The notes under the pieces are model-generated. The model searched no databases and was not told the DNA's origin. It was given only the letters and a program-made list of their open reading frames with translations. Made by a program: the position numbers and the translations under genes. A DNA stretch of 64,000 nucleotides from Clostridiales bacterium PH28_bin88 (GTDB lineage Bacteria; Bacillota; PH28-bin88): positions 124,001 to 188,000 of the forward strand of contig LAKY01000055.1 of the NCBI GenBank assembly GCA_000987045.1, written 5' to 3'. This document shows, piece by piece, positions 35,417-43,828 of the stretch (its first letter is position 1; each line of letters starts with the position of its first letter).

Positions 35417-37567
35417 CTACCGGCCTCCTTCCCTGGCGTACGACGCAGCCAGTATTTCTACCACATGGGCGACCCCCTGTCCCGACCCCTGCTGGTGCAG
35501 CCCGTCTCCGAGCTGCAGCATGCAGCCCGGGCAGGCCGTAACCACAGTCTCCGCGCCGGAGGCCGCCAATCCCGCTACCCGCCGCTGGCCGATTACCCGG
35601 GCCAGCTTGTAGTAGTCCAGGCTGAAAATCCCCCCAAACCCGCAGCACTCGTCCAGTCCTGGCGGGGAGAGTACCTGAACGCCCGGAATGGCCCTCAACA
35701 TCTCCAACGGGGCGTTAAAACCGTCGCAGCGCAAGTGGCAGGGCTGGTGGTAGGTGACAGACATATCTAAGCCGGCCCGGGGAGGCTCCACCCCCAGGTC
35801 CACCCACAGGTACTGGCAGATGTCCCGTACCTTGGCGGAAAAGGACTTGGCCTTCCCCTCCAACAGGCGGTCGCCGGCGAACAGCCGCTGGTAATCCCGC
35901 AAACCTGTCCCGCAGGTCGGGCAGTCAACGATAATGGCGTGCAAGTTTTCCCTGTCAAAAGCCTTCAGGTTGGTCTCGGCCAAACGCCGTGCGGTCGCCA
36001 GGTCGCCTGCCGACACCATGGGCAGCCCGCAGCAAACCTGCTGGGGCGGCAGCCACACCTCAATCCCGTTCCTAGCAAGCACCTCGACAGTGGCCGCTCC
36101 CACATGGGTATAGGCCGCTGCCCCCAAACACCCGGGGAAGTACCCAACCCTGGCCCGCCTGCGTCCACGGGCGGGCACCACTTCCGGGAACATGTCGAAT
36201 AACTGGCGGGAAGCCAGTTGCGGTACCATTCTCTCCGCCTCAAGGATCAAGGGGAACCTCACCTGCATGCCCTTCCGTTCCTTGACCGGCCGGAACAACA
36301 ACCCCTGCACCGGCGCAGCCATCCTGGCCAGCCGCCGGCTGGGCAAAAACCTCCTCAACACTATCCGCTTGCGGAAGGAGAGCCCGTGATCCCGCACCGC
36401 CGCCGCCCGCAGGGACCGGATCATATCCGGCACCGGGATTTTGCCGGGACAGACCTCCACACAGCGCCGGCAGCCAAGGCAAAAGGAAAGACCCCCTTCC
36501 ATGGCCTTGTCCAGCCCGTACCGCATGGCGGCGTGGACCAGCCCGATCCCGCCAAAGTACTTGTACCCGTACTGCTCGCCCAGTTCCCCGTAGATGGAAC
36601 ACACCCGCAGGCAGTGGCCGCAGTTGATGCAGTATAATGACTCCATGTATTCGCTGTCCGCCGCCTCGAAACGCCCCATCTCCAAGAGGATCACGTGCAC
36701 CTCGCGGGGACCATGGAAGCCTATCATGATCCCCTCTTCCTCTGAATAAAGCCGGCTGGGACCGGAGACCACCGATACATAGCTGCCCACATCCTGGGAG
36801 GTACCGTATAAGGCCGCCGCCTTGACCACCTTCAGCCCGTCCTCCAGGGTGGGGACAATCTTTTCAATCCCCGCCACCACGATGTGCACCGGGGGAAAGT
36901 TTGTCACAGCCCGGATATTGCCTTCATTCTCCATCACCAGGATGGAGCCGGTGTCCGCGGCGATGGCGTTGGCACCCGATATGCCGACCTCGGCCTCCAG
37001 AAAGTTGTGGCGCAGCGACTCCCGCACCGCCGCCACAATGGCCTCATGAGCGGGTTCCAGTCGCCTCCCCAGTTGGCGGGAGAAGATTTCCGCCACCCTG
37101 TCCACCGGCACATGGATAGCGGGTCCCAGGGGGTGAGCCGCCGGGATATCACCCACCTGGCAGATACGGTCCCCCAAATCCGTTTCCACCACCTGGATGC
37201 CCCTGCTCTCCAGCCGTTCCACCAGCCCGATTTCCTTGGCGGCGTTGCTTTTAGATTTAACGACCAACGAGCCTGCAGGCACCAGCGAGTCGGCATAAGC
37301 CAGCGCTTCGGAGGCAGTCCGTGCCCTGAGCACGTGAAAGCCCTTTTCCCGCAGGCTTTGCTCCGCCTGTTCCACCAGTGCCCTCAGTTGGTCGATGGCT
37401 TTTTCCTTTGCTTCCCGCAGTTCCGGACCTACCGTGGGAAACCGTTCCACCATGGCTGCCACCAGCGGGCGCCTGCGGTTGCCCGCCGCTTTGCGGGCGG
37501 CGGCTGATTCTACGTTAGCCAGTCCCCGGTCGATTTTGCCGGCCAGCATTCTCTCCAAGCTGTTCAT
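35417..37567 (-). CDS. LUD/4Fe-4S/CCG fusion protein (LutB-LutA-like)
   Basis: Large protein of 716 residues that combines a LUD domain (about 30-300), two 4Fe-4S sites (CINCGHCLRVCS and CLGCRRCVEVCP, about 315-390) and two CCG domains (CCGLPMVSAGD with CPTCGTGL; CCGFGGIFSL with CPGCMLQL, about 480-716). In Bacillus these parts are the separate lactate-utilisation proteins LutB and LutA; CCG domains also occur in heterodisulfide reductases. The ATG at 37567 has GAGGAG seven bases upstream, while the longer frame to 37945 merely overlaps the crotonase gene. It probably oxidises a hydroxy acid or passes electrons to the FrhB/Ior module. Confidence 0.87.
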   Translation of the reverse strand: MNSLERMLAGKIDRGLANVESAAARKAAGNRRRPLVAAMVERFPTVGPELREAKEKAIDQLRALVEQAEQSLREKGFHVLRARTASEALAYADSLVPAGSLVVKSKSNAAKEIGLVERLESRGIQVVETDLGDRICQVGDIPAAHPLGPAIHVPVDRVAEIFSRQLGRRLEPAHEAIVAAVRESLRHNFLEAEVGISGANAIAADTGSILVMENEGNIRAVTNFPPVHIVVAGIEKIVPTLEDGLKVVKAAALYGTSQDVGSYVSVVSGPSRLYSEEEGIMIGFHGPREVHVILLEMGRFEAADSEYMESLYCINCGHCLRVCSIYGELGEQYGYKYFGGIGLVHAAMRYGLDKAMEGGLSFCLGCRRCVEVCPGKIPVPDMIRSLRAAAVRDHGLSFRKRIVLRRFLPSRRLARMAAPVQGLLFRPVKERKGMQVRFPLILEAERMVPQLASRQLFDMFPEVVPARGRRRARVGYFPGCLGAAAYTHVGAATVEVLARNGIEVWLPPQQVCCGLPMVSAGDLATARRLAETNLKAFDRENLHAIIVDCPTCGTGLRDYQRLFAGDRLLEGKAKSFSAKVRDICQYLWVDLGVEPPRAGLDMSVTYHQPCHLRCDGFNAPLEMLRAIPGVQVLSPPGLDECCGFGGIFSLDYYKLARVIGQRRVAGLAASGAETVVTACPGCMLQLGDGLHQQGSGQGVAHVVEILAASYAREGGR

Positions 37568-37586
37568 CCAATTCTCCTCGCAGGTT

Positions 37587-38378
37587 TTATTTGCCGGCGC
37601 CAAAGCGGGGCGGCCGCTTGGCGAAGAAAGCCGCCACCCCTTCTTTATGGTCGGGCAGCGCCATGCAGTGACTCTGGGCAAAGGCTTCCCGCTCCAACGC
37701 GCCAGCCAAGTCGGAAACCGCCCCCTGGTTGAGCAGCTTCTTGGCCATGCCCAAAGCGGCAGCTGGCCCGGCAGCAATTTCCAAGGCCAGTTTTTCCGCC
37801 TCACCGGCCAGTTGCCCGTCCGGGACCACCCGGTTAACCAGCCCGATCCGCTCGGCTTCCCCGGCGGTGATGACCCTGCCGGTAAAGACCAGTTCCTTGG
37901 CTTTGGGCAGCCCCACCAGGCGCGGGAGGAAAAACGTACCACCACCGTCGGGAATTAACCCAACCCGGTTGAAGGAAACCCCGAAACGCGCACTCTCTTC
38001 GGCGATGATCAGGTCGCAAGCCATGGCCAGGCAGCACCCTGCCCCCACCGCAAAGCCATGCACCGCCGCCAGGACAGGCTTTTCCATCCCCACAATCTTT
38101 TGAATAATGACGTTAATTCCCGTGAGTATGCGGTTCCGCCAGTGGGCGACATCCACGTTCTCCTGCCCCATCGCCCTCAGGTCACCACCCGCACAGAAGG
38201 CCCGCCCCGCCCCTTTGATCACGGCAACCCTTATCCCCGGTTCGCGGGTGACCAGGTCCAGGGCTCGGTCCAGATCATTTCTTACCTGTACACTCAACGC
38301 ATTGAGCGTCTCCGGCTCATTCAAAACCAGCCAAGCTACTGGGCCCTGCACATCCACTTTCACTTTTTCCAGTTCCAC
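37587..38378 (-). CDS. Crotonase-family protein, PaaG-like isomerase
   Basis: Crotonase-fold protein of 263 residues. Both glutamates of the hydratases are absent: GGCEL is replaced by GAGCCLAMACD and the second site by FNRVGLIPDGGGT. The Asp in IPDGGGT matches the catalytic Asp region of PaaG-type ring-isomerases (1,2-epoxyphenylacetyl-CoA/oxepin-CoA or delta-enoyl-CoA isomerase), so an isomerase is more likely than a hydratase. The start is a GTG at 38378 with GGAGGAG upstream. It is followed by the LUD genes and iorAB, which would fit handling of an arylacetyl-CoA-like or beta,gamma-enoyl-CoA, but this is inference. Confidence 0.87.
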   Translation of the reverse strand: MELEKVKVDVQGPVAWLVLNEPETLNALSVQVRNDLDRALDLVTREPGIRVAVIKGAGRAFCAGGDLRAMGQENVDVAHWRNRILTGINVIIQKIVGMEKPVLAAVHGFAVGAGCCLAMACDLIIAEESARFGVSFNRVGLIPDGGGTFFLPRLVGLPKAKELVFTGRVITAGEAERIGLVNRVVPDGQLAGEAEKLALEIAAGPAAALGMAKKLLNQGAVSDLAGALEREAFAQSHCMALPDHKEGVAAFFAKRPPRFGAGK

Positions 38379-38443
38379 AAGCTCTCCTCCCCACGTAATC
38401 TATGGTATAAAGGTCAAATCGGTTATTCCGGCGGTAACGGCTA

Positions 38444-39064
38444 TCAGGCGGTGCCGGTTCTGCGGTCCACGATCCGGTATCTCCCGGCCTTCAATTCACG
38501 CACCAGGGTGGTTTCACCGTCCACCAGGTGATGAAAATCCAAGACGCAAGTCCCCAACTGCCAACGAGTATGGGCATCACTTCCCGCTATACCGGGTAAG
38601 CCTAAACGGGTAGCAAGCTCATAGGCAGCTTGATTCTCTTCCTTAGTGTCCGAGCCATTTACAATTTCCACCCCGTCCACCAGCGGTAAGGCTGCCTTCA
38701 CCCGCCGGCTGATGGAGTGATGACCTTCCCAGTGAATACGAAAGGGATGGGCCAGGACCATATAACCGCAATGTTCCCGCACCATTTGGTGTAACCGCCT
38801 GAGATCGAAAATTCCCGGCAGGTACTGCGGCAACCCGTAAACCAGCACATGCCCCAGGTTGGTAGTTACCTCCATTCCCTGCAAGATACGTAACCCGGCC
38901 TGTTCCGTCAGGGCCTCGACGGACCACTTCTCCCACATAAAGTCATGTTCAGTGATACAGACTGCGCTCAGCCCTTTTGACCTGGCTTCCCTGACCAGTT
39001 CCTCCGGCGTGATCTTGCTGCAGACGGAACCCCTGACGGTATGTACATGCATCTCGATCAACAC
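38444..39064 (-). CDS. PHP-domain metal-dependent phosphoesterase-like protein
   Basis: Small PHP (polymerase and histidinol phosphatase) domain protein of 206 residues. Metal ligands are visible in MHVHTV, TEHDFMW, AHPFR and GSDAH. Stand-alone PHP proteins are often phosphodiesterases or phosphatases of nucleotides; some only bind metal. The coding region overlaps the end of the nitronate monooxygenase-like gene by a few bases, and the first codon is a GTG (39064); the ATG at 39052 is an alternative. It is likely co-transcribed from the sigma-54 promoter at 40093. Its link to the acyl-CoA genes is not evident. Confidence 0.82.
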   Translation of the reverse strand: MLIEMHVHTVRGSVCSKITPEELVREARSKGLSAVCITEHDFMWEKWSVEALTEQAGLRILQGMEVTTNLGHVLVYGLPQYLPGIFDLRRLHQMVREHCGYMVLAHPFRIHWEGHHSISRRVKAALPLVDGVEIVNGSDTKEENQAAYELATRLGLPGIAGSDAHTRWQLGTCVLDFHHLVDGETTLVRELKAGRYRIVDRRTGTA

Positions 39065-40032
39065 TGCCTATCGGCGCCACCATATACCTGGCTTAGCCTC
39101 GCCAAGACCTGCTCCGCCCCCCGGACCATTTCCTCCATTGCTTCGGCTACGGTTGTGATGCGCTGGATCAAGCCGACCCCCTGGCCCAGGGTCAGGACTC
39201 CTTTGTCCAAGTTGCCGGCGGACATCACCTCTATGTACGCCTGCCCGCCAATAAGGGGAAGAACGTCATCTATCTTGGCACCCTGGTTTTCCATTTCTAA
39301 AACCTTCTCGCTGGTCGGCGTTCGTAACACCCGGCGGGCGTTTCGCCACGGGCGCTCAATCATGATGGTGTCGGTCTCCTTAGTGGAAATTAGCGCCTCC
39401 TTAACACGCGAGTGGGCAATGCACTCCTCCGTGGCCATAAACAGAGTACCCAATTGAACCCCTTCCGCCCCCAGGGCCAGTGCGGCCATCAACCCCCTGG
39501 AATCGGCAATTCCTCCCGCGGCGATGACTGGTACCGGTACTGAGTCTACCACCCTGGGGATCAGAGCAATGCCACCAACATCGTCCATGCCGGGGTGCCC
39601 GCCCGCTTCGAAACTTACGGCTACCACAGCGTCTACCCCCAGCTCGACGGCTTTCACCGCATGTCTAACCGATGATACTACGTGAACCACCTTGGTGCCC
39701 GCCGCCTTGAGCCCCTCCACGTGTCCTTCCGGGTTGCGTCCGGAGGTGAAGACCACCTCGACGCCTGCCTCTATAGCCCCCTCGAAGAACGGCGTCATAT
39801 CCCGACGAGTACCCAGAGAAATATTTACCCCAAAGGGCTTGCCGGTGAGGGTGCGGATGGTATCTACTTCTTTTAAAAACTCTTCTTTATTGGCAAAGCT
39901 CCCGGCGGTAATCAGTCCTAGTCCTCCCGCATTGGAAACCGCCGCCGCCAGTTCCGCCCTCCCCAGCCACTGCAAGCCGCCTAAAATAATTGGGTAGTTG
40001 ATGCCGAAAAGTTCTGTAATTTTTGTCTTCAT
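39058..40032 (-). CDS. Nitronate monooxygenase-family FMN protein
   Basis: TIM-barrel flavoprotein of 324 residues from the NMO/FabK/2-nitropropane dioxygenase family: PIILGGLQWLGRAELAAAVSNAGGLG at the start, EAGGHPG with the conserved His near residue 145, and AAGGIADSRGLMAALALGA with the FMN-phosphate-binding glycines. Family members oxidise nitronates or reduce enoyl thioesters (FabK). In an anaerobe without evident nitro metabolism, an enoyl-CoA or related reductase role is as likely as nitronate detoxification. The ATG at 40032 has AGAGGTGAT upstream. It is the first gene behind the sigma-54 promoter at 40093-40112. Confidence 0.87.
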   Translation of the reverse strand: MKTKITELFGINYPIILGGLQWLGRAELAAAVSNAGGLGLITAGSFANKEEFLKEVDTIRTLTGKPFGVNISLGTRRDMTPFFEGAIEAGVEVVFTSGRNPEGHVEGLKAAGTKVVHVVSSVRHAVKAVELGVDAVVAVSFEAGGHPGMDDVGGIALIPRVVDSVPVPVIAAGGIADSRGLMAALALGAEGVQLGTLFMATEECIAHSRVKEALISTKETDTIMIERPWRNARRVLRTPTSEKVLEMENQGAKIDDVLPLIGGQAYIEVMSAGNLDKGVLTLGQGVGLIQRITTVAEAMEEMVRGAEQVLARLSQVYGGADRQC

Positions 40033-40092
40033 AGGATCACCTCTTGGTACGAAATTATAGACGGAAGTTACACTTGTTGGTCATGTACTGGT

Positions 40093-40112
40093 AAAGCAAG
40101 ATCGATGCCAAA
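40093..40112 (-). promoter_or_regulatory. Sigma-54 promoter of the nitronate monooxygenase-like transcript
   Basis: The minus strand reads TGGCATC-N4-TTGCT, GG (40109-40108) ten bases from GC (40097-40096), nearly the same as the promoter at 16817. It lies about 65 bases upstream of the ATG at 40032. The gap 40033-40254 contains only this promoter and its enhancer sites. Confidence 0.8.
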
Positions 40113-40209
40113 TAAGTCCTTTCTTTGAAGTAAACTGTTAGATAAGACCTCTTGCTTACCCTCCCGATCTGTTCCACCCCAACCAAGTTAAAAGAAGATC
40201 CCCCGGTTA

Positions 40210-40242
40210 ATGCTGGTTGTCCTTGATCATGCGTTTTTGCAT
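40210..40242. promoter_or_regulatory. Enhancer (UAS) palindrome with half-site, upstream of 40093 promoter
   Basis: The palindrome ATGCG-TTTT-TGCAT lies at 40229-40242 and a half-site ATGCT exactly 19 bp away at 40210. The palindrome centre is 127 bp from the -24 GG. It adjoins the stop codon of the M20 peptidase gene. Confidence 0.65.
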
Positions 40243-40254
40243 TGTGCTGGGGGG

Positions 40255-41508
40255 TTATCCACACCAACGATACAGGATCAGAGCAATCCCCTTGGTCACA
40301 TCCATTACATTTTTAACGGGAACATACTCGTTATGAGCGTGGGCGAGAGGAGATAAACCGGGGCCGATCTGAATCGTTGGGACCCCCACAGCGGTTAGCA
40401 GCCGCATGTCTGTTCCGCCCACTTTTCCCCGAAAAGGAGGTAGGTAGCCCAGGACCTCACCCATAGTCTGTTGAGCTAACTGGGCCAGGGGGTGGTTGGG
40501 GTCTATTTTCGCGGAGTCCATAGACAAGCCAAACCATTGGACCTCGGGAGGATTTTCTTGAAGCCAGTCATCCTCTGCCGTTACGCTGAGCACAGCTTCT
40601 TCCAATTCCTTTTTGATTTGTTCTGACGTATCGCCCGGCAGATATCCTATTCTCCCCTCAATTACCGCCTCCTCGGGAACAATGCTGGGCCAGTTACCGG
40701 CCTGAAACCTACCCACGCTGATGGGCACCGGGTTTTGGCAATGTGCGTAAAGGGGATCCTTGGTGCGGAGAAGCCACCGCCGTTCCAGGTCCATCAGCGC
40801 CTGGTAAACCTTGATCATCTTCTCCACCGCATTCACACCGTTAACTTTATAAGCGCCGTGGGCAGCCTTGCCCTTTACCTTCACCCGGAACCATAAAGCG
40901 CCATTATTTGAGGTGACGATCTCCATCCCCGGCATCGGCTCACCGATAATCGCACCATCAGCTCGGTAACCCCTCAGCACGCAGGCTAGCGTACCGTTGC
41001 CTCCCCGCTCTTCATCTACAACGCTTTCAACGATGACATCGCCCTTCAGCCGAACACCGGCTTCCTGCAAAGCGGCAACCGCGGCAAGAAATGTCACGAT
41101 CCCGGATTTCATGTCAGTGGAACCGCGGCCGTAAATTTTCCCGTCTACCAATTCCCCGCAAAAAGGGTCGTATTCCCATCCGTTCCTTGCTCCGGGTGGT
41201 ACTATATCGATATGGCCATTGAGGATCATGGAACGACCACCACCGGTGCCCTTTAGGGTTCCAACCACCACCGGCCGATTCTTGTAGTCCTCGGGCAGGT
41301 CCTGGTATGCCGGATGCCTCTTAAGTTCTTCCTTATCCGGTTCCCACATGTCTACAGTAAAGCCTAATTTGTTAAGTTTTTCTGCCACATACTCCTGGGC
41401 GGCTTTCTCCTGTCCTACGAGACTCGGCCGGCGAACAAGCTCCTGAACCATGGTAATGATTTCCTGTTCCCGCGAATCGATGATTTCCAGAAGTCTCTTT
41501 TCCACCAT
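40255..41508 (-). CDS. M20-family peptidase/deacylase (ArgE/DapE-like)
   Basis: Zinc-dependent amidohydrolase of 417 residues of the ArgE/DapE/CPG2 group. The metal sites show in LNGHIDIVPPG, YGRGSTDMKSG, VDEERGGNGT and the C-terminal GPGLSPLAHAHNEYV. It removes an acyl or amino-acid group from an N-acyl substrate in the cytosol. The ATG at 41508 is preceded by a run of Gs, and a TTG one codon earlier is possible. It is downstream of the TRAP permease across a 195-bp gap, so it may process an imported N-acylated compound. A GG-N10-GC pair 30 bp before it is too weak and too close to be called a promoter. Confidence 0.88.
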   Translation of the reverse strand: MVEKRLLEIIDSREQEIITMVQELVRRPSLVGQEKAAQEYVAEKLNKLGFTVDMWEPDKEELKRHPAYQDLPEDYKNRPVVVGTLKGTGGGRSMILNGHIDIVPPGARNGWEYDPFCGELVDGKIYGRGSTDMKSGIVTFLAAVAALQEAGVRLKGDVIVESVVDEERGGNGTLACVLRGYRADGAIIGEPMPGMEIVTSNNGALWFRVKVKGKAAHGAYKVNGVNAVEKMIKVYQALMDLERRWLLRTKDPLYAHCQNPVPISVGRFQAGNWPSIVPEEAVIEGRIGYLPGDTSEQIKKELEEAVLSVTAEDDWLQENPPEVQWFGLSMDSAKIDPNHPLAQLAQQTMGEVLGYLPPFRGKVGGTDMRLLTAVGVPTIQIGPGLSPLAHAHNEYVPVKNVMDVTKGIALILYRWCG

Positions 41509-41706
41509 CAACCCCCCATTGGTGTTGTTTTACCTATTGCTCAGGGAATGCCACCTGGCCAAGCATGAATCCCAGAGAACCCCACAGGTAAATAATCAGG
41601 CCAGGTTGTAGGCCTTCACCCTTACCTGACCTCAGGACGAGAAAACTGGGCTTGACTCGAACTCTCACTACGTTTTTTCAGCAAAAACTTCTCCTTTTCC
41701 TATTCA

Positions 41707-43704
41707 TTAATCGCTTAAGGGTACTTCCGCTAATGTCGGCGTGTTAGCGCGTTTTTTCTCATTTATCCACTGGGCGGCAACCACGATAACTAAAGGTGCG
41801 ATTCCAACGAGGTCGGTAGTCAGCCCCGGATCCACTAAAGTGATTGCAGAGACTAGTAATAACAATCGCTGCCAGATAGGTGTCGCATGCAGCAGGTAGC
41901 CTTGAATGACCGAGGCAAAAGCTACCAAACCTACAATTGCAGTGACGGTGCTGCGGACCACAGTCGCTACATCCCCCTGGAGGAGCAACGCCGGGTTATA
42001 AACAAACATGTACGGCAGTAAAAAGCCGGCGATAGCTATACGAAATGCCTGGAACGACGCCTTTACCGGGTCAGCCTTCGCTATACCTGCTGCCACGTAA
42101 GAAGTAATAGCCACCGGAGGGGTGATCCCAGATACGATGCCAAAATAGAACACAAACAGGTGGGCGGCAAGGACTGGGACACCAACTTTGACCAGGGCGC
42201 TGCTGGCTACTGTGGCCAGTACGACGTAAGCAGACACCGTAGGCATACCCATACCCAAGATAAGAGAGGCAACCATGATCATAAACAGCATGGGCAACAG
42301 TTCCCCGCCAGATAACTCAACTGCCAGCCTGGAAAAGCGGATCCCTAAGCCTGTCAGCATTACAGCTCCGGTAATTATCCCGGCACCGGCACAGGCCATG
42401 GTAGTAACAATGGAATCCCGCACCCCATCCTCCAAGGCTGCTAGCACACCCACAAAACTCATCCTGGTTGCCTTGCGGATGAAGCTTAAACCAAAGGTCA
42501 CTAGGAGGGCCCACAATCCGGCCATCATTGGACTGTAACCCATTATCATCAGAGCAATGATCATAATCAATGGTAACAGGAGGTACCCTCCCCTTAACAT
42601 TACCTCCCCAAAACTGGGCAACTGCTCCCTGGGCAGGCCCGTTAGTCCTCTTTTCCTTGCCTGCAAGTAGATCACTACCCCAGCCACCAGGAAATAGAGT
42701 ACCGCAGGAATAGCAGCATAACCGGCGATCTTGATATAGGGAATCCCGATGTATTCAGCCATAATGAAGGCTGCCGCTCCCATAATCGGCGGCATGATTT
42801 GGCCACCCTGTGAAGCCGTCGCCTCAACCCCGGCAGCGAATTCCGGTCTATAGCCGACCTTCTTCATTAATGGGATGGTAAAAGAACCAGTCATGGTGGC
42901 ATTAGCCGCCCCGTTACCTGTAATGGTACCTACTAAGGCACTTGAAAGCACCGCCGCAAGGGCAGGCCCTCCTCTAACAGTACCGGTAAGAGAAAAGGCG
43001 AACTCGATGAAAAATTGTCCAGCTCCAGTTCTCAGCAGCAGGGAACAAAACAACAAAAACATGATTAACACGGTGGAAGCCACATAAATCGGGGCGCCGA
43101 AAATGCCGGCGGAGGTAATGAACATGGAGTCAATCATTTTTGTGTAAGTAAACCCAGGATGGCTTAATAGACCGGGAAACCATGGGCCCAAAAAGATGTA
43201 TGCAAGAAAAAAGACAGCAATAATCGTCATGGCTAAACCGTTGCTCCGCCGGACCCCTTCTATAACCAGGACGATCATGAGAGTCCCAGCGATTAAATCT
43301 AGCGTTGAGGGGCTACCTTCTCGCAACGAGATCTCGGGATAGGCCCCAAGGATAAAAATTGCTAAACCGACTGACATTACTAATGGCATTACATCAAACA
43401 CCGGGTGCATCTTGTTGTTGCCTTTTTTATAAGGAATCCAACTGAAGCAAAGCACCAGGCCAACGGCGGTAAACAACCCCCTGTGTTGCCAGGCCGGAAG
43501 GCCCCCAAATCCAGCGGAATAGATCACGTAACCCGCAAGCCCTATCGCCAGCAGTGCCACCAGCATCCGCCAAAGACGGAGCAACGGTGGGGCCTGATCC
43601 GGGTTATAAAGGGCCTTTTCAATATAGGTTGCCATCACTGGGTTCGGCAGGGAAAGGTCTATCTTTTCCAGTTTGGGCTTCCTGTCCTTTTCAAGGTCTG
43701 CCAA
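41707..43704 (-). CDS. TRAP transporter fused permease (TAXI type), second system
   Basis: Fused DctQ-DctM permease of 665 residues with a charged cytosolic N-terminus of about 45 residues and many predicted spans. The TAXI-type signatures GTITGNGAANATMTGSFTIP, PPIMGAAAFIMAE, GMGMPTVSAYV and TPPVAITSYVAAG are clear. It is similar along its length to the permease at 9404 but diverged, and this system lacks a DUF1850 gene. The start is a TTG at 43704 after GGGAGG. Its binding protein is encoded upstream at 43829, with a terminator-like hairpin between, which would keep permease levels lower than receptor levels. Confidence 0.93.
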   Translation of the reverse strand: MADLEKDRKPKLEKIDLSLPNPVMATYIEKALYNPDQAPPLLRLWRMLVALLAIGLAGYVIYSAGFGGLPAWQHRGLFTAVGLVLCFSWIPYKKGNNKMHPVFDVMPLVMSVGLAIFILGAYPEISLREGSPSTLDLIAGTLMIVLVIEGVRRSNGLAMTIIAVFFLAYIFLGPWFPGLLSHPGFTYTKMIDSMFITSAGIFGAPIYVASTVLIMFLLFCSLLLRTGAGQFFIEFAFSLTGTVRGGPALAAVLSSALVGTITGNGAANATMTGSFTIPLMKKVGYRPEFAAGVEATASQGGQIMPPIMGAAAFIMAEYIGIPYIKIAGYAAIPAVLYFLVAGVVIYLQARKRGLTGLPREQLPSFGEVMLRGGYLLLPLIMIIALMIMGYSPMMAGLWALLVTFGLSFIRKATRMSFVGVLAALEDGVRDSIVTTMACAGAGIITGAVMLTGLGIRFSRLAVELSGGELLPMLFMIMVASLILGMGMPTVSAYVVLATVASSALVKVGVPVLAAHLFVFYFGIVSGITPPVAITSYVAAGIAKADPVKASFQAFRIAIAGFLLPYMFVYNPALLLQGDVATVVRSTVTAIVGLVAFASVIQGYLLHATPIWQRLLLLVSAITLVDPGLTTDLVGIAPLVIVVAAQWINEKKRANTPTLAEVPLSD

Positions 43705-43800
43705 GTGTTCATTCCCTCCCCATTTCTAAATCCAGGTCCTGAACGTCCATCATCGGATATCCGCGAATACTAGTCGTACCCCTTAAGCGATTTGAGTAAG

Positions 43801-43821
43801 AAAGGGGGCATGGCCCCCTTT
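43801..43821 (-). terminator. Terminator-like hairpin between receptor and permease genes
   Basis: A nine-base stem (AAAGGGGGC with GCCCCCTTT) around a three-base loop begins eight bases past the receptor stop; on the minus strand TTTCTT follows. It probably ends part of the transcripts and protects the receptor mRNA. Confidence 0.6.
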
Positions 43822-43828
43822 CTCTTCT

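Noticed and set aside
37568-37945. Upstream extension of the LUD-CCG fusion gene
   Set aside because: It lies wholly within the crotonase gene in another frame, is Trp/Arg/Pro-rich, and the ATG at 37567 has a good ribosome site.
40055-40267. Open frame of 70 codons on the minus strand between the peptidase and the nitronate monooxygenase-like gene
   Set aside because: It spans the sigma-54 promoter and enhancer, has no ribosome site and resembles no protein.
41537-41554. GG-N10-GC pair on the minus strand, 30 bp before the M20 peptidase start
   Set aside because: The -12 element is GAGC and not TTGC, the distance to the start codon is very short, and there is no ATGCR-N4-YGCAT palindrome upstream.
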